From NCBI GenBank assembly GCA_000507305.1, contig DF239106.1, positions 191,067 through 255,066 on the forward strand: a stretch of 64,000 bases of DNA, in the 5' to 3' direction. The stretch is from Breviolum minutum Mf 1.05b.01 (taxonomy: Eukaryota > Sar > Dinophyceae > Suessiales > Symbiodiniaceae). Shown here piece by piece: positions 22,633-34,209 of the stretch (the first letter of the stretch is position 1; each line of letters begins with the position of its first letter). Position numbers and translations under genes: made by a program. Below the pieces are notes generated by a model that worked only from the letters and a program-made list of their open reading frames with translations, had not been told where the DNA came from and ran no database searches.

Positions 22633-22656
22633 GTTGGCTATGCGTTTATCAACTTT
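22633..22656 (+). CDS. candidate exon: second half of a Mei2-type RRM
   Basis: Plus strand after AG|G reads VGYAFINF, the RNP1-like core of the Mei2 C-terminal RRM, then a possible GTCGAC donor. The frame stays open to 22860, but that extension (DTLESLASKKK) no longer resembles the family. It lies 1.57 kb downstream of the other half, same strand and phase 0 to 0. The downstream RRM part (KVCxVSWA-like) was not found. Confidence 0.4.
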
Positions 22657-23273
22657 GTCGACACGCTGGAGAGCTTAGCATCCAAAAAAAAGGCACAACT
22701 TGGAGCTTGGAGGGAGGTACTCATGCCAATCGCAAAATCTTATGACTTCGAGTTTTTTTTTGTTAAACTTCACCAAGGCGTGATGCGAGAGACTTCTTCC
22801 TGCTGTTCTCCAATTATCGGTGTGGATGCCAAAAAAGTGAAAGTCATTGAAGGATATTGAACGTGTTGGAGTGGGAAAAAAGTATGAGGCTTGGGGGGGG
22901 AAAGCCGTTATTTTTAGCCAAGTTTTGATGTGTTTTTTTTCGTTTTTTGGTTGGGGGAGATTTAAACTAAATTAGAGGAGGCTTGGTTTGAAAATTTCTG
23001 AAGTCTTTGTGTACAATTTTTACATGTTGGGTCTTCAACAATCAGAGTTGGACACATCAATGGAAGGAGCGACCTGTAGGCAGGTACAATGTAAGTTATA
23101 ACTCCTATAAGTTGCCCCTTGACTTTTGGCCATTTATAGGCCGGCCCCATTTCACCCCATAACGGTCGGCTCAGGGCCCCTCCTTGGAGCTGTTTCGCTA
23201 TGTGGATTCCTGCAAGTTGAACAAAACCATCGCCATTGAAATGGTAGTTACATTTATTTTGGCGGTAGCTATT

Positions 23274-23362
23274 CCCATACAATCCATGTATGGTATCTTT
23301 GCCCTACATTTACCATAAAACCATAAAACATCAACCAAATGTAGGTATACTATACATGGATC
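23274..23362. repeat. foldback element, family B copy
   Basis: CCCATACAATCCATGTATGG at the left and CTATACATGGATCCC at the right, with CCTACATTTACCATAAAA inside. Confidence 0.7.
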
Positions 23363-23623
23363 CCCAGCGTATTGATGGCCTTCGGGCTGGACAAAATCTG
23401 ACCAGTTAGTTACAGCTTGACAGTGGTTTTGTGAAGTCCAGGTGGAGGATTTCAGGCATCGTCCGAGTGACGACGTGATATGGATAATTTGAAGATGCAT
23501 ATGGTTACAATTGTTTATTTTATATGAAAATCATTTTAAGAACGTTCGATGTATATACACGCTATATATATATGTATTACAGTATATATGAATTATAGAT
23601 ATCAATGTTCAACAACCATAGAC

Positions 23624-23729
23624 CAGAGATTATGGTGTCCATCTTTTTCCTCGTGGGCTTCCGAGGTTTGAATGCCACACCAGTGGAAAAATAGGACCGA
23701 CCCGCGCATCCGCGCATCCATGGCCCGTC
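23624..23729 (-). CDS. candidate exon, unknown protein
   Basis: After AACAAG|G the minus strand reads RAMDARMRGSVLFFHWCGI then QTSEAHEEKDGHHNLW. It joins in phase with the island at 23838-23874. A plus-strand frame (QWKNRTDPRIRASMARP) is also open. Confidence 0.27.
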
Positions 23730-23837
23730 CTTGTTTTTTGGGTGGAAAGATTGTGGGAAGTACCACGGGGGTCATGAAATATGACACCAACCCAAGCAAT
23801 ACAAGTTTGTTTTTGCGGGAAAATTCCTGAAACTTAC

Positions 23838-23874
23838 CATAGATTTGCATTGTTTGATGCCCCCAACATCGACC
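23838..23874 (-). CDS. candidate micro-exon, unknown protein
   Basis: 37 nt between ATGGTACAG|G and a consensus GTAAGT donor. Reads GRCWGHQTMQIY. The splice signals are the main support. Confidence 0.25.
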
Positions 23875-25002
23875 CTGTACCATGAACAATGATGAATAAA
23901 TGGATGTCATTTGGGCTGGGTGAATTGGAAGTTGACTTGACAGGATGGAAATCACGGTTGTGCTTTTATGGCTTTTGCTTATTTTACATATTCTTGGATA
24001 TGTTGCAATTGCAACGGCGTCAAAATTTAAGAAATATCAGGTACACATACTGTAGTGCAAAACACGAAACTTCGAATTAATGGCAATGCATCCTTCTGAT
24101 TCCTTTAGCTTCCTGTTATGGACTTGCTATGGTACATGACCACGTAGGAATATATGTTTTACCTGTTCCAACCATCTTAAGCAAATCTTTTTGCTTGGTG
24201 AGTTTTTACGCCCTTATACTTTCTATGATGGTAAATCACAACCTAAGAAGATTTTGAGCTTTTGCCACCTGTCTCAAGTAAAGGTTGTTTGTGAGGTGAT
24301 TTTTTTAGCATCCCATTGCTTCATATTGTGGTAAATCATCACTTCGAAATATTTAAGCCCTAAGCAATTCTAAGTTTGTATACATTGGTTGGAATAGGTT
24401 TTTCACCACCAACAAGCTGAAATTTGCGTTACGATGAGCAGATGTGTATGCTTCAGGGTGATCCATGATCCCAGGATGCTGGCTTGTGACCACTAGGAGA
24501 GCGTTACCGTATCCATAATTTCTATCCTGCAACGACAACGTCACTTCCCCTAAGCATCCAGGTATGTCCTAAGAAAGGGATTTCTCCTACAATCCTATTC
24601 TGGGGATGGGATTTAGACCATCAATCCTACTCTAGGGATGGGTCTGGATTCTTAGTTCTATCTTTATTAGCTTTAGACTTTTCCTGCTTAGTTTTCGGGT
24701 GCTTTGGAAATTGAGGGAACTAATGTCACCCAAATTGACCCTGCTTCAGTTGGCATATCTCAAAACTTTCCAACCACAACCCGAAACTATGAAAGGTGAA
24801 ATCTTTGGCGCCAGTTTTGTTTTTCCATCATCTTCAGAAACTTTTTGCTGGTCAAATTATAGCGACCTCACACAACCTCACCCCAAATGGTGGTTTAGTA
24901 AGGGATATCTTCTTATTTCAGGGAAATCTAGGTTACAAACCCCCTTAAGGGGTTTGTTTTACATTTATTTATTTATTTTCTCTGACAAATTAAGGCTCAG
25001 CA

Positions 25003-26581
25003 ATGGGAAAGCCTTCAAAAGGTAAAGGCAAAGGCAAAGGCCTTAAGGGTAAACCCGATGTCTCAAAAGAAGACGTTCCCGACCCGGCGAGCTCGTCCAC
25101 AGCAATGACGGATGACAAGGCTCCTGAAGGTGGCCCGCAATCTTCAACGACTAAACGTGACAAAGAAAGGATGTCAGTTTTGAAGGTCAAGAAGACGTAT
25201 GAGAAGAATCGAAATGCTGGCAAACCTACAGCTCCTAAGCATAAAGGAGAAGGGAAGGGAAAAGCCAAACCTGAAGAAGGTGAACGTAAGCTGATCAGTG
25301 TTCCAAGTATAGCACCAGCTCTTCAGAGTCGCTTCGGTATTGAGCCGATCTCACTGTCGCAAGATTTTATCTTGCGAGTCATGGCTGTACGAACTTTGGC
25401 GCTGACAATGTCTGGAAAGATCGAGACTTGTCTACAATCCAATTGCGCCAATCATGGTCATGTTCTTAGACTTGACTACGATTGCAATGCACAAAATGCT
25501 GCATATGCACATGAAATCGACATGGCTTGTCTTTGGTGAGAGTCCTGAGGACTTAGCTGCATATACACGACTCAAATCCGTTTGCACGATTTCGAAGTTG
25601 TCAAATGCAGGAAGTATTTTACTGGATAGTATTGGTGAGGTGATGACAGCTGATGGAGTACCGGCGCAGTCTGTTCACTGCCCCGCGACATCACCTGCTT
25701 GCAATGGACCTCGAGCCAATGAAGATATCCAGTGGTGCAACACTGACGCCGATGAAACAACCTTTCTCGGAAAGTGGCAATTGAAACTTCACTACCCACA
25801 AATGTTGAGGTTCATCGGTACTGAACTTCATCCTGCTTTTGTGGCAGTGCTTGCCATGGCCCTGTCGTATCGAGCATCTTTTACACAAGCCATTAGAATT
25901 CTTTTGGCTTATTTCTTTCAACCAGCAGCTGGAGGGCCAGGTCCAGCTTGCAACTACGAAGCAGACACGCTTCGTTGGCTTCGTGCGTTGGGTGCCGAGT
26001 GGAATCGATTTCTACGAGAAGGAACAGCAACTCAGTCGAACTTCATCACAAGATTGGTTGGTGGATCGACCTATGCAGGTGGTGTGCATGTGAGAGAAGG
26101 TATGACGTGGAATGATCTTCATGCCATTCTACGCACACCTGAAGGATGGAATTCTGGGTTGTGGTCATTTGCTGGAGTTCTTACATGGTTTGCAGTGACA
26201 GAGACCAATGAACGTGAGCCCCACCCCATTCGCTTTACAGATTTTGATAATGTGATCACAAGTATGGCATCGAAGAATCTGCTTCAGGTTTATAGCTATC
26301 GCAGTGCTGCTGGAGAATCAGTTGCTTTCAATGATCCAATGACTTTGAGAGCATTCCAATCTCACAATAGCTCTGATTCAGATCATTTTATGTTGACGAT
26401 GCCCAATCTGGTTCAGCAATGGATGAGACAACAATGGGACAACAACGATTTTTGGACAGGTCGAGCACGTTATGTGACATTTCTTTTGTCAGGGAGAATT
26501 GAAAATGCGGCTTTAATCAAGATCATGCGCTACTGGTCGGAATTAAGCGCATCTGAAGCCGCAGCGATTCTTGGCAAGTGA
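25003..26581 (+). pseudogene. unrecognised long ORF broken by one frameshift (possible retroelement ORF1)
   Basis: The first frame (25003-25539) starts with a basic Lys/Gly-rich tail (GKPSKGKGKGKGLKGK) and passes into an ordinary globular-looking sequence. The second frame (open 25454-26581) continues it after a one-base shift near 25535, giving about 520 residues in all. The C-terminal part is rich in Trp and aromatics (GTELHPAFVAVLAMALSYRA, WNSGLWSFAGVLTWFAV). No RT, RNase H, zinc knuckle or protease motif is visible. A basic N-terminus 5' of a LINE pol fragment would suit a nucleic-acid-binding ORF1, but this is inference. Related repeats flank it (AAATCTAGG phrases at 24924, 26680 and 28797). 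It could instead be a retroposed host gene. Confidence 0.6.
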
Positions 26582-26784
26582 GTCTCACGTAGTTATTTGA
26601 GACCAACTCTGCTCGTATGAAAAAGATCGCGTGATAATGGTGGTGAAAAGTAAGGGAACTTGTCAGCTATTTCAGGCAAATCTAGGTGGGTGACATATTG
26701 ATAATTTGGCCAGATGTATATAATACCTCTGCAGATGGGAGTTTCATATATGGTCGTTTCATGTCATCCCATGATGGATGCTCA

Positions 26785-26862
26785 TGGGAAGAAAGGTATA
26801 CTTACCTACATGGAAAACCATTTAGAAAATCAACCAAATTGTATGTAAATATTCCAGTTCCC
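26785..26862. repeat. diverged foldback element, family B copy
   Basis: GGTATACTTACCTACATGG and ATCAACCAAATTGTATGTAA resemble the two halves of family B. It sits between the two coding blocks of the 25-28.7 kb locus. Confidence 0.5.
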
Positions 26863-26927
26863 TTCATCATAAGTATCATATATTGAATGTTCGGGGATGT
26901 TTTTGTTTGCAGTTGTTGTATATCTAG

Positions 26928-28690
26928 GTGGTGGCAACTCAAAGTGATACGGTTGCCATTCTCAAGTCCTTGGATGATACAGGCCGCAAGGCCATGATCC
27001 GTGAGATTTCGGGTGCATTTCAACTTGCTTCCCAGAAAGCCAAGTGGTTACCTGACACATCACCAGTGTGTAAATTCTGTCAAGGTGAAGATAGTCGTTT
27101 GCATCGTCTAGTTGAATGCCCGGCCTTCCACTCCATCAGGGAACCTTTTAGACTTTTGATTCAGCAACTCCAAGAACTTGATCATCCCATGTTATGGTGT
27201 CCCATGATCCTTCGTCACCCTGACTGTGATGCTCACTTGTGTCTTCATGCAGTTGAGCCGGTGGCTTCTATCTGTGAGGATGCCATTGTTAGGGCAAATA
27301 GGATGTTATCCCTAGGATTTGTGCCAAAGTTTTTTACTGACGGAAGCTGTTCACACCCATCCTGTCCAACCTCAAGACATTCAGGTTTTGCAGTGGTTAT
27401 GGATTTGGCCTTGGCGTTCAGTGATCAACAACGGATTCAGCAATCAGAACTTTACCTTTCGACTCAGGCCTCACCTGACACTTTTCAACAGGTAGCTGCA
27501 GGGAAAACACGTGGTGAGCAAACCATTGGTCGTGCTGAGTTGCAGGCTTTGTTAATCTTGATTGCGGCCATTCCGTGTTGTGAAGTGTTTTCAGATAGTG
27601 CATATGCTTTGGGAATTTTGCTTCAGGTTCAGCAAGGGGCCTCCTTGGACTCTTTCAGTAACAAAGATAACTTGGATCTCATTTCGCAGGCCTTCCAGAT
27701 TGACTTGAGCAAAGTCCTTCTTCGAAAAATCAAGGCACACCAGTGTCCTAAGGATATCGAATGTCCTTTGTCAAGATACCATGTTTTAGGCAACTCGTAT
27801 GCTGATTTGTGTGCGGGCCGTGCATGCAATGCTCACAATCAACAATGGGACACTGCCCTACAGAGAAAACATTCTGACCTCCAGACTGACCGTGACTTTC
27901 TACAACAGATTTGTCTACTTCAGCTGGCTCTTCATCGAGCTCGTCAAGACGTTGAACTGCAGGCGGATCCTCTTGAAACAGTGGAAATTTGCAGCAATTT
28001 GGGAAAAACTCCTCAGCAAAAACAGAGGGAACTGATTTCATGGTCGCCGGAATCCGGAGTTGCTTACGATAGCACATTTATACCGGCAGAACTCAAACAG
28101 TATTTTCTTTTTGGTGAGGTATGGCTTTTTCATTATCAGCAGTGGCTTGGCACATTGATGTGGGAAACGGGACAGTCACCACCTTTTGGTGATATTGGCA
28201 TCACATGGTTGGAGCTGGGTTTGAGCTTTAGCAGGTTTGTTGGAGCGATTCTTCCCATCCTTCGACCTGATTCAGACAGTGTCATGTGGGGATTATATCT
28301 CCAACGGATAGTGAGTATGACAAATACGGCATTTTGGCACTTGATCTGGCCACAGCGGCCATGCAGTTTTGGAATGCATATCATTCACTGATGTTGACAG
28401 GTCCTCCACTTCCATTGACACGTGGGTTGCAAAATAGCCCCTTTGTACTTGGCCACAGATCGCAGGCGAGTGGAATCAAGCCAAGGCCTTGGGTGGTGCA
28501 TTCAGATGAAATTATCCCGTTTGCTGCTCCGGTTCTTGATGGCAAGACGTCCTATCAAACCAGGGTCATTCTGCCGTGGCAATGTGGTGATCTTCAGATT
28601 CCTGCCATGCGGTGGGACGGGCAGAAGAAAACTTTGAAGGTTGGACAAGCTGGTGCTAGGCGCCTAAAACGGGCATCTGGCGATTTGTAG
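26928..28690 (+). pseudogene. LINE fragment: zinc finger, RNase H and C-terminal domain, frameshifted
   Basis: Frame 1 (to 28391) has a CX2CX7HX4C zinc finger (C48, C51, H59, C64), of the kind found between RT and RNase H in LINE pol. It is followed by a full RNase H acidic set: D138 in FFTDGS, E204 in IGRAELQ, D223 in VFSDSAYALG, D293 in GNSYADLCAGRA. A shift between about 28300 and 28340 moves the reading to a second frame ending at 28690 (LATAAMQFWNAYHSLMLTG onward). An in-frame TAG lies just before the first codon, so the copy lacks RT and endonuclease. It is a relative, not a recent duplicate, of the 9028-10437 copy. Confidence 0.8.
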
Positions 28691-28699
28691 TATCACCCG

Positions 28700-30330
28700 A
28701 CGTCAATGGACACGTCATCGAGTCTCGAACAAAGGTGTCAGCTCTTAGCCACTGCGGCGGGGAGTTTGGCACCCTCAGCCAAAGGGAAATAGGGAAATCT
28801 AGGTTGGTGAAATATTGTAACTTGGCCAGATCATCTTCAGAAACTATTTTCCCACATTGACCTGTTGCTAAATGTCGTTGGCCATGAATTCGTTCCATAC
28901 TATTCAGAAATGGGTGGACTTTTCTCCTAGAATTCTCCAAAACGCTGATTAACGCAAATGACCACATTTGGGATACTCCCAAATATCAATTAGCTAAAAT
29001 ACTAACTCTGTGGATACCGCTATTTTGTGGACAACTCTCACACTAAACGACATGGAGAACTTATATTAGTGACTGGTAGTATTTACCGTTCCTAAACCTT
29101 CCACTGTCGCTCCAGGAACGGTTGCTCCTGGTCATGTCCAGGGTTTGGAGAACAATGCAAGGATTCTCAGGGTCAAAAATTCATCCGCAAAAGGTCAGTA
29201 ACTTTACATGGCCCCAAAAACACAAGTGGTGATGAGATTTTTTGTGACAACTCAGTTGCACATAGGTCCAGGGTTAAAAAGGGGCCCTGGCCCCAACCAT
29301 GTCCCCTATGATTTGGATTGGTTCACCCCGTAACCCTGTTGACATTTGCAGCTCAGACAACCTGATCCTGCTCTTTGCAGCTGAGGATCCTAAAAACCAA
29401 TAACATAACGATAGAAAACCAACCATTTGACGTTGTATCTCCTAATTTAAATAGAATGGCGATTTTCCAGCCAGCCATGTTAGTTTTTTTGGTGGTATTA
29501 TTTTTTTGCTGACCTTTAAGGCTAAACGTTCCGGCCATGAATGGAATAGATTTGGGTAGGAAAACCCTCCGAGTATGAATCAAATATTAAAGATATTTAA
29601 TGATCTATATGCCCATGCAATATCCGCTATTGGCCGATGTGTTTCCCTGGTTGAAAACTAGCAAATTTCCATTGAAATGTTGCATGTGTTGCCATGTTCT
29701 GTCTAGAAGTGCCCAATTTTTGAGTTTTTGTTTGTCATAATATCCATCATTATTGTTCAACGTCACTTGTTTTGCAGCTAGATTAAAAAAGCACCTAACA
29801 CAACAACCACACTTCGAGAGATTCATAATCATCAACAATCTGGGAAGGAATTGTTTGAAGCAAGCATGGTTTGAAGTCATAAATCCAGATTTTGCGAAGA
29901 ACATGTGCCAGTGAATCTCTTGTACATGTGAGCAGTCACTTAGTTTATAAATGGAGATTATACTACCCATGGGGATTTATAACAATCCATTATAAGGATC
30001 CCCATGTATCCCCAACCAGTATAATTGAAGGTCACAAGAAGCCAGCTGATTTCTTCCATATCACAATGTCCTCCACGAGAATCCACAGTCGACATGATCG
30101 CCATGCACTTTTTGCCCGAGGGGGTATTCGTACTTTGGCGTTTCATAAACGCCAAAGTAGATCCTTAACACAGAACTGTAGATGATATTTGCAATCATTT
30201 CCAGTCATCCGCAATTATTTACTATTCTCAAACCTTCAAATCATGAATGTATTCACAACCATCATCAAAAGTCAAGACATAAAATGGATTCCAAAAGCTT
30301 TACCTTCATTTTTCTTGGGTTCAAGAAATG
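28700..30330. other. non-coding, no gene recognised
   Basis: Holds the AAATCTAGGTTGGTGAAATA repeat (28797) shared with 26680, a diverged foldback (29385-29510, phrase AGAAAACCAACCATTTGACG) related to 6362-6480 and 2500-2625, and a family I copy. The short frames seen look like chance. Confidence 0.5.
29950..30010. repeat. dispersed repeat, family I copy
   Basis: CCATTATAAGGATCCCCATG, near-identical to the phrase at 56195-56225. Confidence 0.5.
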
Positions 30331-30338
30331 TCCACCAG

Positions 30339-30424
30339 ACAAGCTGAAGGTCTGCCAATTTGGACCCCGGGCCGTTGCCACGGCCCAGAATGTGCAGTGC
30401 CCCTCCATGCGGTCATCCAAAAAG
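30339..30424 (+). CDS. candidate exon, unknown protein
   Basis: After GTCCACCAG with an upstream T-rich tract, it reads KLKVCQFGPRAVATAQNVQC then PSMRSSKK, and ends at a GTGACA donor. The minus strand is open but has no acceptor. It is isolated from other islands. Confidence 0.3.
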
Positions 30425-30446
30425 GTGACATTTTTGGTAGCAATTT

Positions 30447-30560
30447 ATCCTTCCTGAAACTAGCAGTTCGCACCTGAAAACCAATGGTTGGAAGACTATA
30501 TACTTTCCTTATGGGTTTGGGCCTGTTTTCAGGGGTGAGCTGTTAGTTTTAGGGAGGGTA
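30447..30560. repeat. foldback element, family C copy
   Basis: CTTCCTGAAACTAGCAGTTC at the left and GCTGTTAGTTTTAGGGAGGG at the right, with the family phrase GGTTGGAAGACTATA inside. Confidence 0.75.
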
Positions 30561-30910
30561 CCTTTCTGTCTTTTTTGCTCTTTTTGTTTTGGTTGGTGAT
30601 GGTTTTCAAAAAAACCAGTCTGATTTCATATTCTTGATTGAAAAGAGGGAACTTGGGAATGATCACGTTCGCCTTGTTACTAGAAGGGGATTGTTTGTTC
30701 AACTTGTGCTTTATTACGGAGAGACTCTTTGGTGCTGCTTGATGAAGCAAGTCAACTGAAACTACTGGGGTGTGTGCGTTGTGTCTCATGCATTTTTTTG
30801 GGTTGCCAAAACTTTGGTTCACAGTGGGTAAAAAAAACCTATTCATTTTTATGAAGGGAACTCCATTTTGGCCCAAGGCATTTCTTTATTTATCTTCATA
30901 TTCCCTATAG

Positions 30911-30976
30911 CACCCATGACATCCCTGACGCCGTCGTGAGAGGTACCGACCTCTCGTATTTCGTGATGGCAAGCAA
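30911..30976 (+). CDS. candidate exon, unknown protein
   Basis: Follows an excellent acceptor (TTTATCTTCATATTCCCTATAG) and reads THDIPDAVVRGTDLSYFVM to a GTGGAT donor. VVRGTDL resembles the HVVRGADL stretch of glutamyl-tRNA synthetase-type enzymes, but seven residues are not enough for a name. A second plus frame (RYRPLVFRDGKQVDLKTAPW) is open from the same region. Confidence 0.3.
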
Positions 30977-31514
30977 GTGGATTTGAAAACTGCACCTTGG
31001 CGCAAGGCCTTTGTGTTTGAAACATGGGCAGTGAAATAAACTCAACTTCTATTTGGGTTCCATAGTATGTATGGAAGTCTACTACCCGTGGTTAGGGAGA
31101 TTAATGGAACCTGGGCATCAGTGTTTACGAATCAGTACTACATGTTTCTTCCTCACATGAAAAGTACTTTTCGCAGCGAAATGCTCCACGATTGCTTTCG
31201 ATGCCCGGAGTCTGTATAGAATCCACATTTGGGAAGGGGATATTCTTCAAGCAATCCACCTTGAGACTTTTCTTTAAAAGGGTTTGTTTTTAAAGGATCC
31301 AATGACCCCAGAAACACGATCCGGGATCTGAAGTTAGGTAGTTTCAACATTACGTGTCATATGATTTCTGCTAGCCAGGATCCGACCAGTTGAGGTGGTT
31401 AGTTTCTCCCAGCGTTCTAGCCGGATTTTTTTCACCGACAACATAGTGTGTTGTTAGAATATATGTTATTATGTGGTGTGGTGCTTTTGCTTGCCTTTTA
31501 TGCCAGTATCCCTT

Positions 31515-31539
31515 CTTGTTCTTGTTCTTGTTGTTGTTC

Positions 31540-31601
<62 letters not shown>

Positions 31602-31622
31602 GATGGTGATGATGATGGTGGT
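31515..31622 (+). repeat. (TTG)n microsatellite with TTC and GAT edges
   Basis: About 28 TTG units with CTTGTT at the start and GATGGT at the end. Confidence 0.95.
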
Positions 31623-31672
31623 CTTCTTCTGATGGTACATCCGCAAAGGTGTACGTTGAACAAGCCATGATT

Positions 31673-31776
31673 TCTAGGTGCTGGTGTCAAGTATTTTTTT
31701 AATGTTCACGTTTGCTTGGGAAAATGATCTACATTGACTCATATTTTTTTCAAATGGGTTGAAACCACCATCAAAT
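31673..31776. repeat. foldback MITE-like element, family A copy 10
   Basis: TCTAGGTGCTGGTGTC to GAAACCACCATC. The right CTAG is missing. Confidence 0.6.
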
Positions 31777-31799
31777 AGGGAATCAAACAATACACATCT

Positions 31800-31873
31800 A
31801 TGGTGCTGGTAATTTTGAGGATTTCCCTTATCACATTAATGCATTGTTTGGGTTGGTAATAAATGACCCCTGT
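31800..31873. repeat. family G right half
   Basis: GCATTGTTTGGGTTGGTAAT then AATGACCCCTG. It lies only 24 bp from a family A copy. Confidence 0.55.
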
Positions 31874-32689
31874 TAGATCTGCCCAGGTCTTTCAAGAGCT
31901 TCAGCACAAAGGCTGCCAAGTACCAGAGCTCTTGAAACCGTTCCACGGACCGCAAGAGAATTTCAGAGTGCTGTTTGCTGTTGGCAAATTTCCTTGGAGA
32001 TTTGTTGGGATTTAGGCCTACCCCTAGAAAGGACAGTAAACCCTAACGTGCATGAATCACTCGCCATTGACAATTCTTGATTCCATGTCTCATGAGTCAA
32101 TGAGCATATTGTCAACCCCAGGGGGTGGTGAATCGCCAGCTTGTGGAGGTTAAAATGAGCCAAAAGAATGGTAGGTTTTTTGTTGGGGGGGAGTTAACTC
32201 TCCCAAAATTACCAAACCAAAAAGAACATATTTCATTGATTTGTTCAGGAAATCATATGTTCCAAACATTTTTTTCAGGGAAATTATATTTCATTGATTG
32301 GTGACCCACTTTCATGACGTTTTTTTTGCTCACCAGATGACGTTGATTGACTCGACCCTTGGAGGTGAAAAACCTTCTGGGAGTGAACATCCCAAGCTGG
32401 ATTTCAAGCCAGCCTCTTTTTGAACATCCGCTTGAAATTATCTATATATCCCTAGGAATCCAGTCATATTCTCAGCCGATGATTAAGGTGTCCAATCACC
32501 TTCGAAACGCAGAATATTTAAATTTAGGTTCCATTACCACTCTCAGAAGGTGATTGGATCCCTAGGGTATACCTGAATCCTCCAACAAGAGTCTGCGTTT
32601 TTTGAACCCCAAAAAACCACCTTTAAAACAGACGTTTTTTGGGAGTGAAATTTCACACCCTTGGACCGGAGGGTCGACAGGTATATACT

Positions 32690-32772
32690 CAATCACCTCT
32701 ATTTTTGAAGGTCAACCCCCCAAACTAAGGCCTTGGAATCCAAGCAAAACAAGGGTCATTTGGCTTCTAGGT
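32690..32772. repeat. dispersed repeat, family F copy 2
   Basis: Same order of phrases as 6896-6983 (TGAAGGTCAACCCCCC, CCAAGCAAAACAAGGGTCAT). Confidence 0.75.
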
Positions 32773-32790
32773 ATTATATGTATATATTGT

Positions 32791-32848
32791 ATATTTACTT
32801 ATTTATTTATTTATTTATTTATGTATTTATCTATTTATTTATTTATAA
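32791..32848 (+). repeat. (TTTA)n microsatellite
   Basis: ATTTATTTATTT units with two interruptions. Confidence 0.9.
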
Positions 32849-32992
32849 ATATATTTGTATATACAAACTGCGGTTGGCTAAAGCACTTGGATGATTCCTG
32901 ATTCCTGATTCCGAAGGGTGTAACCCAAAATTGGGTGAAATCTCCCAACATTGGAAACGATTTCATACCATTGGAAAACCCCAATCCGATCG

Positions 32993-33066
32993 ATGCATGG
33001 TATATTTGCATATAATTAACAAGTATCAGCCAAATGGTAGGTAGATATAGCTTACTGTGCATCATG
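32993..33066. repeat. diverged foldback element, family B copy
   Basis: GATGCATGGTATATTTGCAT at the left; GGTAGGTAGATATAGC and GTGCATCATG at the right. Confidence 0.5.
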
Positions 33067-33168
33067 CCACAAGCCCATAAGCTATTCATTTTTATTTTCA
33101 GGGAAGCAAAAATGAACCTTCACAATTTCCACAGGAAAACTCCAGTGTTTACCGGCAGGAAGTAAGAT

Positions 33169-33280
33169 ATACCCTCCCTGACACTAATATGGCTTCTGAA
33201 CATCAATGGTTGGAAGATGAATTTCCTTTTGGGGCCCGGCCCATTTGCAGCTGCGAACTGTTAGTTTCAGGGAGTGTACC
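33169..33280. repeat. foldback element, family C copy
   Basis: ATACCCTCCCTGACACTAA to AACTGTTAGTTTCAGGGAGT, with GGTTGGAAGATGAATTTCC inside. Confidence 0.75.
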
Positions 33281-33304
33281 ATACGTGTGGTCCCAAGTTG
33301 CTTT

Positions 33305-33417
33305 ACACCCTGGAAGATTAAAATGGAACATAATCATAGAGGTTTGGAAGATCATTTTCCTTTCTAAATGCGTGATTTGCATGTTCCATGTTAATCTTCC
33401 AGGGTGTATTTTGCATG
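33305..33417. repeat. near-perfect foldback, 27-bp arms
   Basis: ACACCCTGGAAGATTAAAAT is matched at the other end by ATGTTAATCTTCCAGGGTGT. Arms extend 27 bp with one mismatch around the phrase GGTTTGGAAGATCATTTTCC. It lies next to the family C copy. Confidence 0.8.
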
Positions 33418-33475
33418 GACCCTTAAAAACACCGGACCCACGGGAAACAACTGCGGCAGTGATTCAATGATTCAG

Positions 33476-33574
33476 GTCTGGATGGACGGAACACTTCCCC
33501 GTGGGCGCAGTTCGGTTTCCCAAAAAACCACTGGAACCACCGAGATTCGAGTCGAGAGAAATGTTCCCCACCCG
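33476..33574 (+). CDS. candidate exon, unknown protein
   Basis: Exactly 33 codons in phase 0 between ATTCAG|G and a GTGATA donor. Reads VWMDGTLPRGRSSVSQKTT then EIRVERNVPHP. The minus strand is open too (RWFQWFFGKPNCAHGEVF). Confidence 0.25.
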
Positions 33575-34209
33575 GTGATAAGTGTTGAGTCTTTTTGGGT
33601 GATATACGACATGTATGTATATAAGTATATATACAAGTACAAACATTATATGATTTGTATATGTTCATATAGTAAATACATATACCCAATGAGTTCCCCC
33701 GAACTTAAACTTATCAATTTTGGGGTGTTGATTTGACCCATTTTAGGGGCAGAACATGCTAGAGTAGACAAGGGTCATTTGGCTGCGGGGGGACAGATCG
33801 ATAGATTTTGATGGGTGTACCAGGCCAAGACTTAAGTTAACATCACGCATCAAACACACATCTATCAAACAGAGCTGTAAAAACAGATGTAAGCTTTAAA
33901 CTATAGTACCATCAAATAGTGTTATTTAGCATATTCCTTGATACATAATTGTTTTATCATATCGAAAACACATTGAACATAAGAGTTTTTTTGATTGTGC
34001 AAAAGGACAGATGAATCTGTTTTGAAACTTAAAGCATGAGGTTTTCTTAACTCCGATAGTGAATGTTGAAGAGGAAGCTTTTGACATATTGACTCCTGGG
34101 CAGGAAAAAACTCCTGATCTTCACGTTGAGGGTCATTTGATCCCAAGGAAAGTCTGTCCTTGAGACAAAGGTTTGTAGTTTTTTTTTTCGCCCAGAGTTC
34201 TACCAAACT

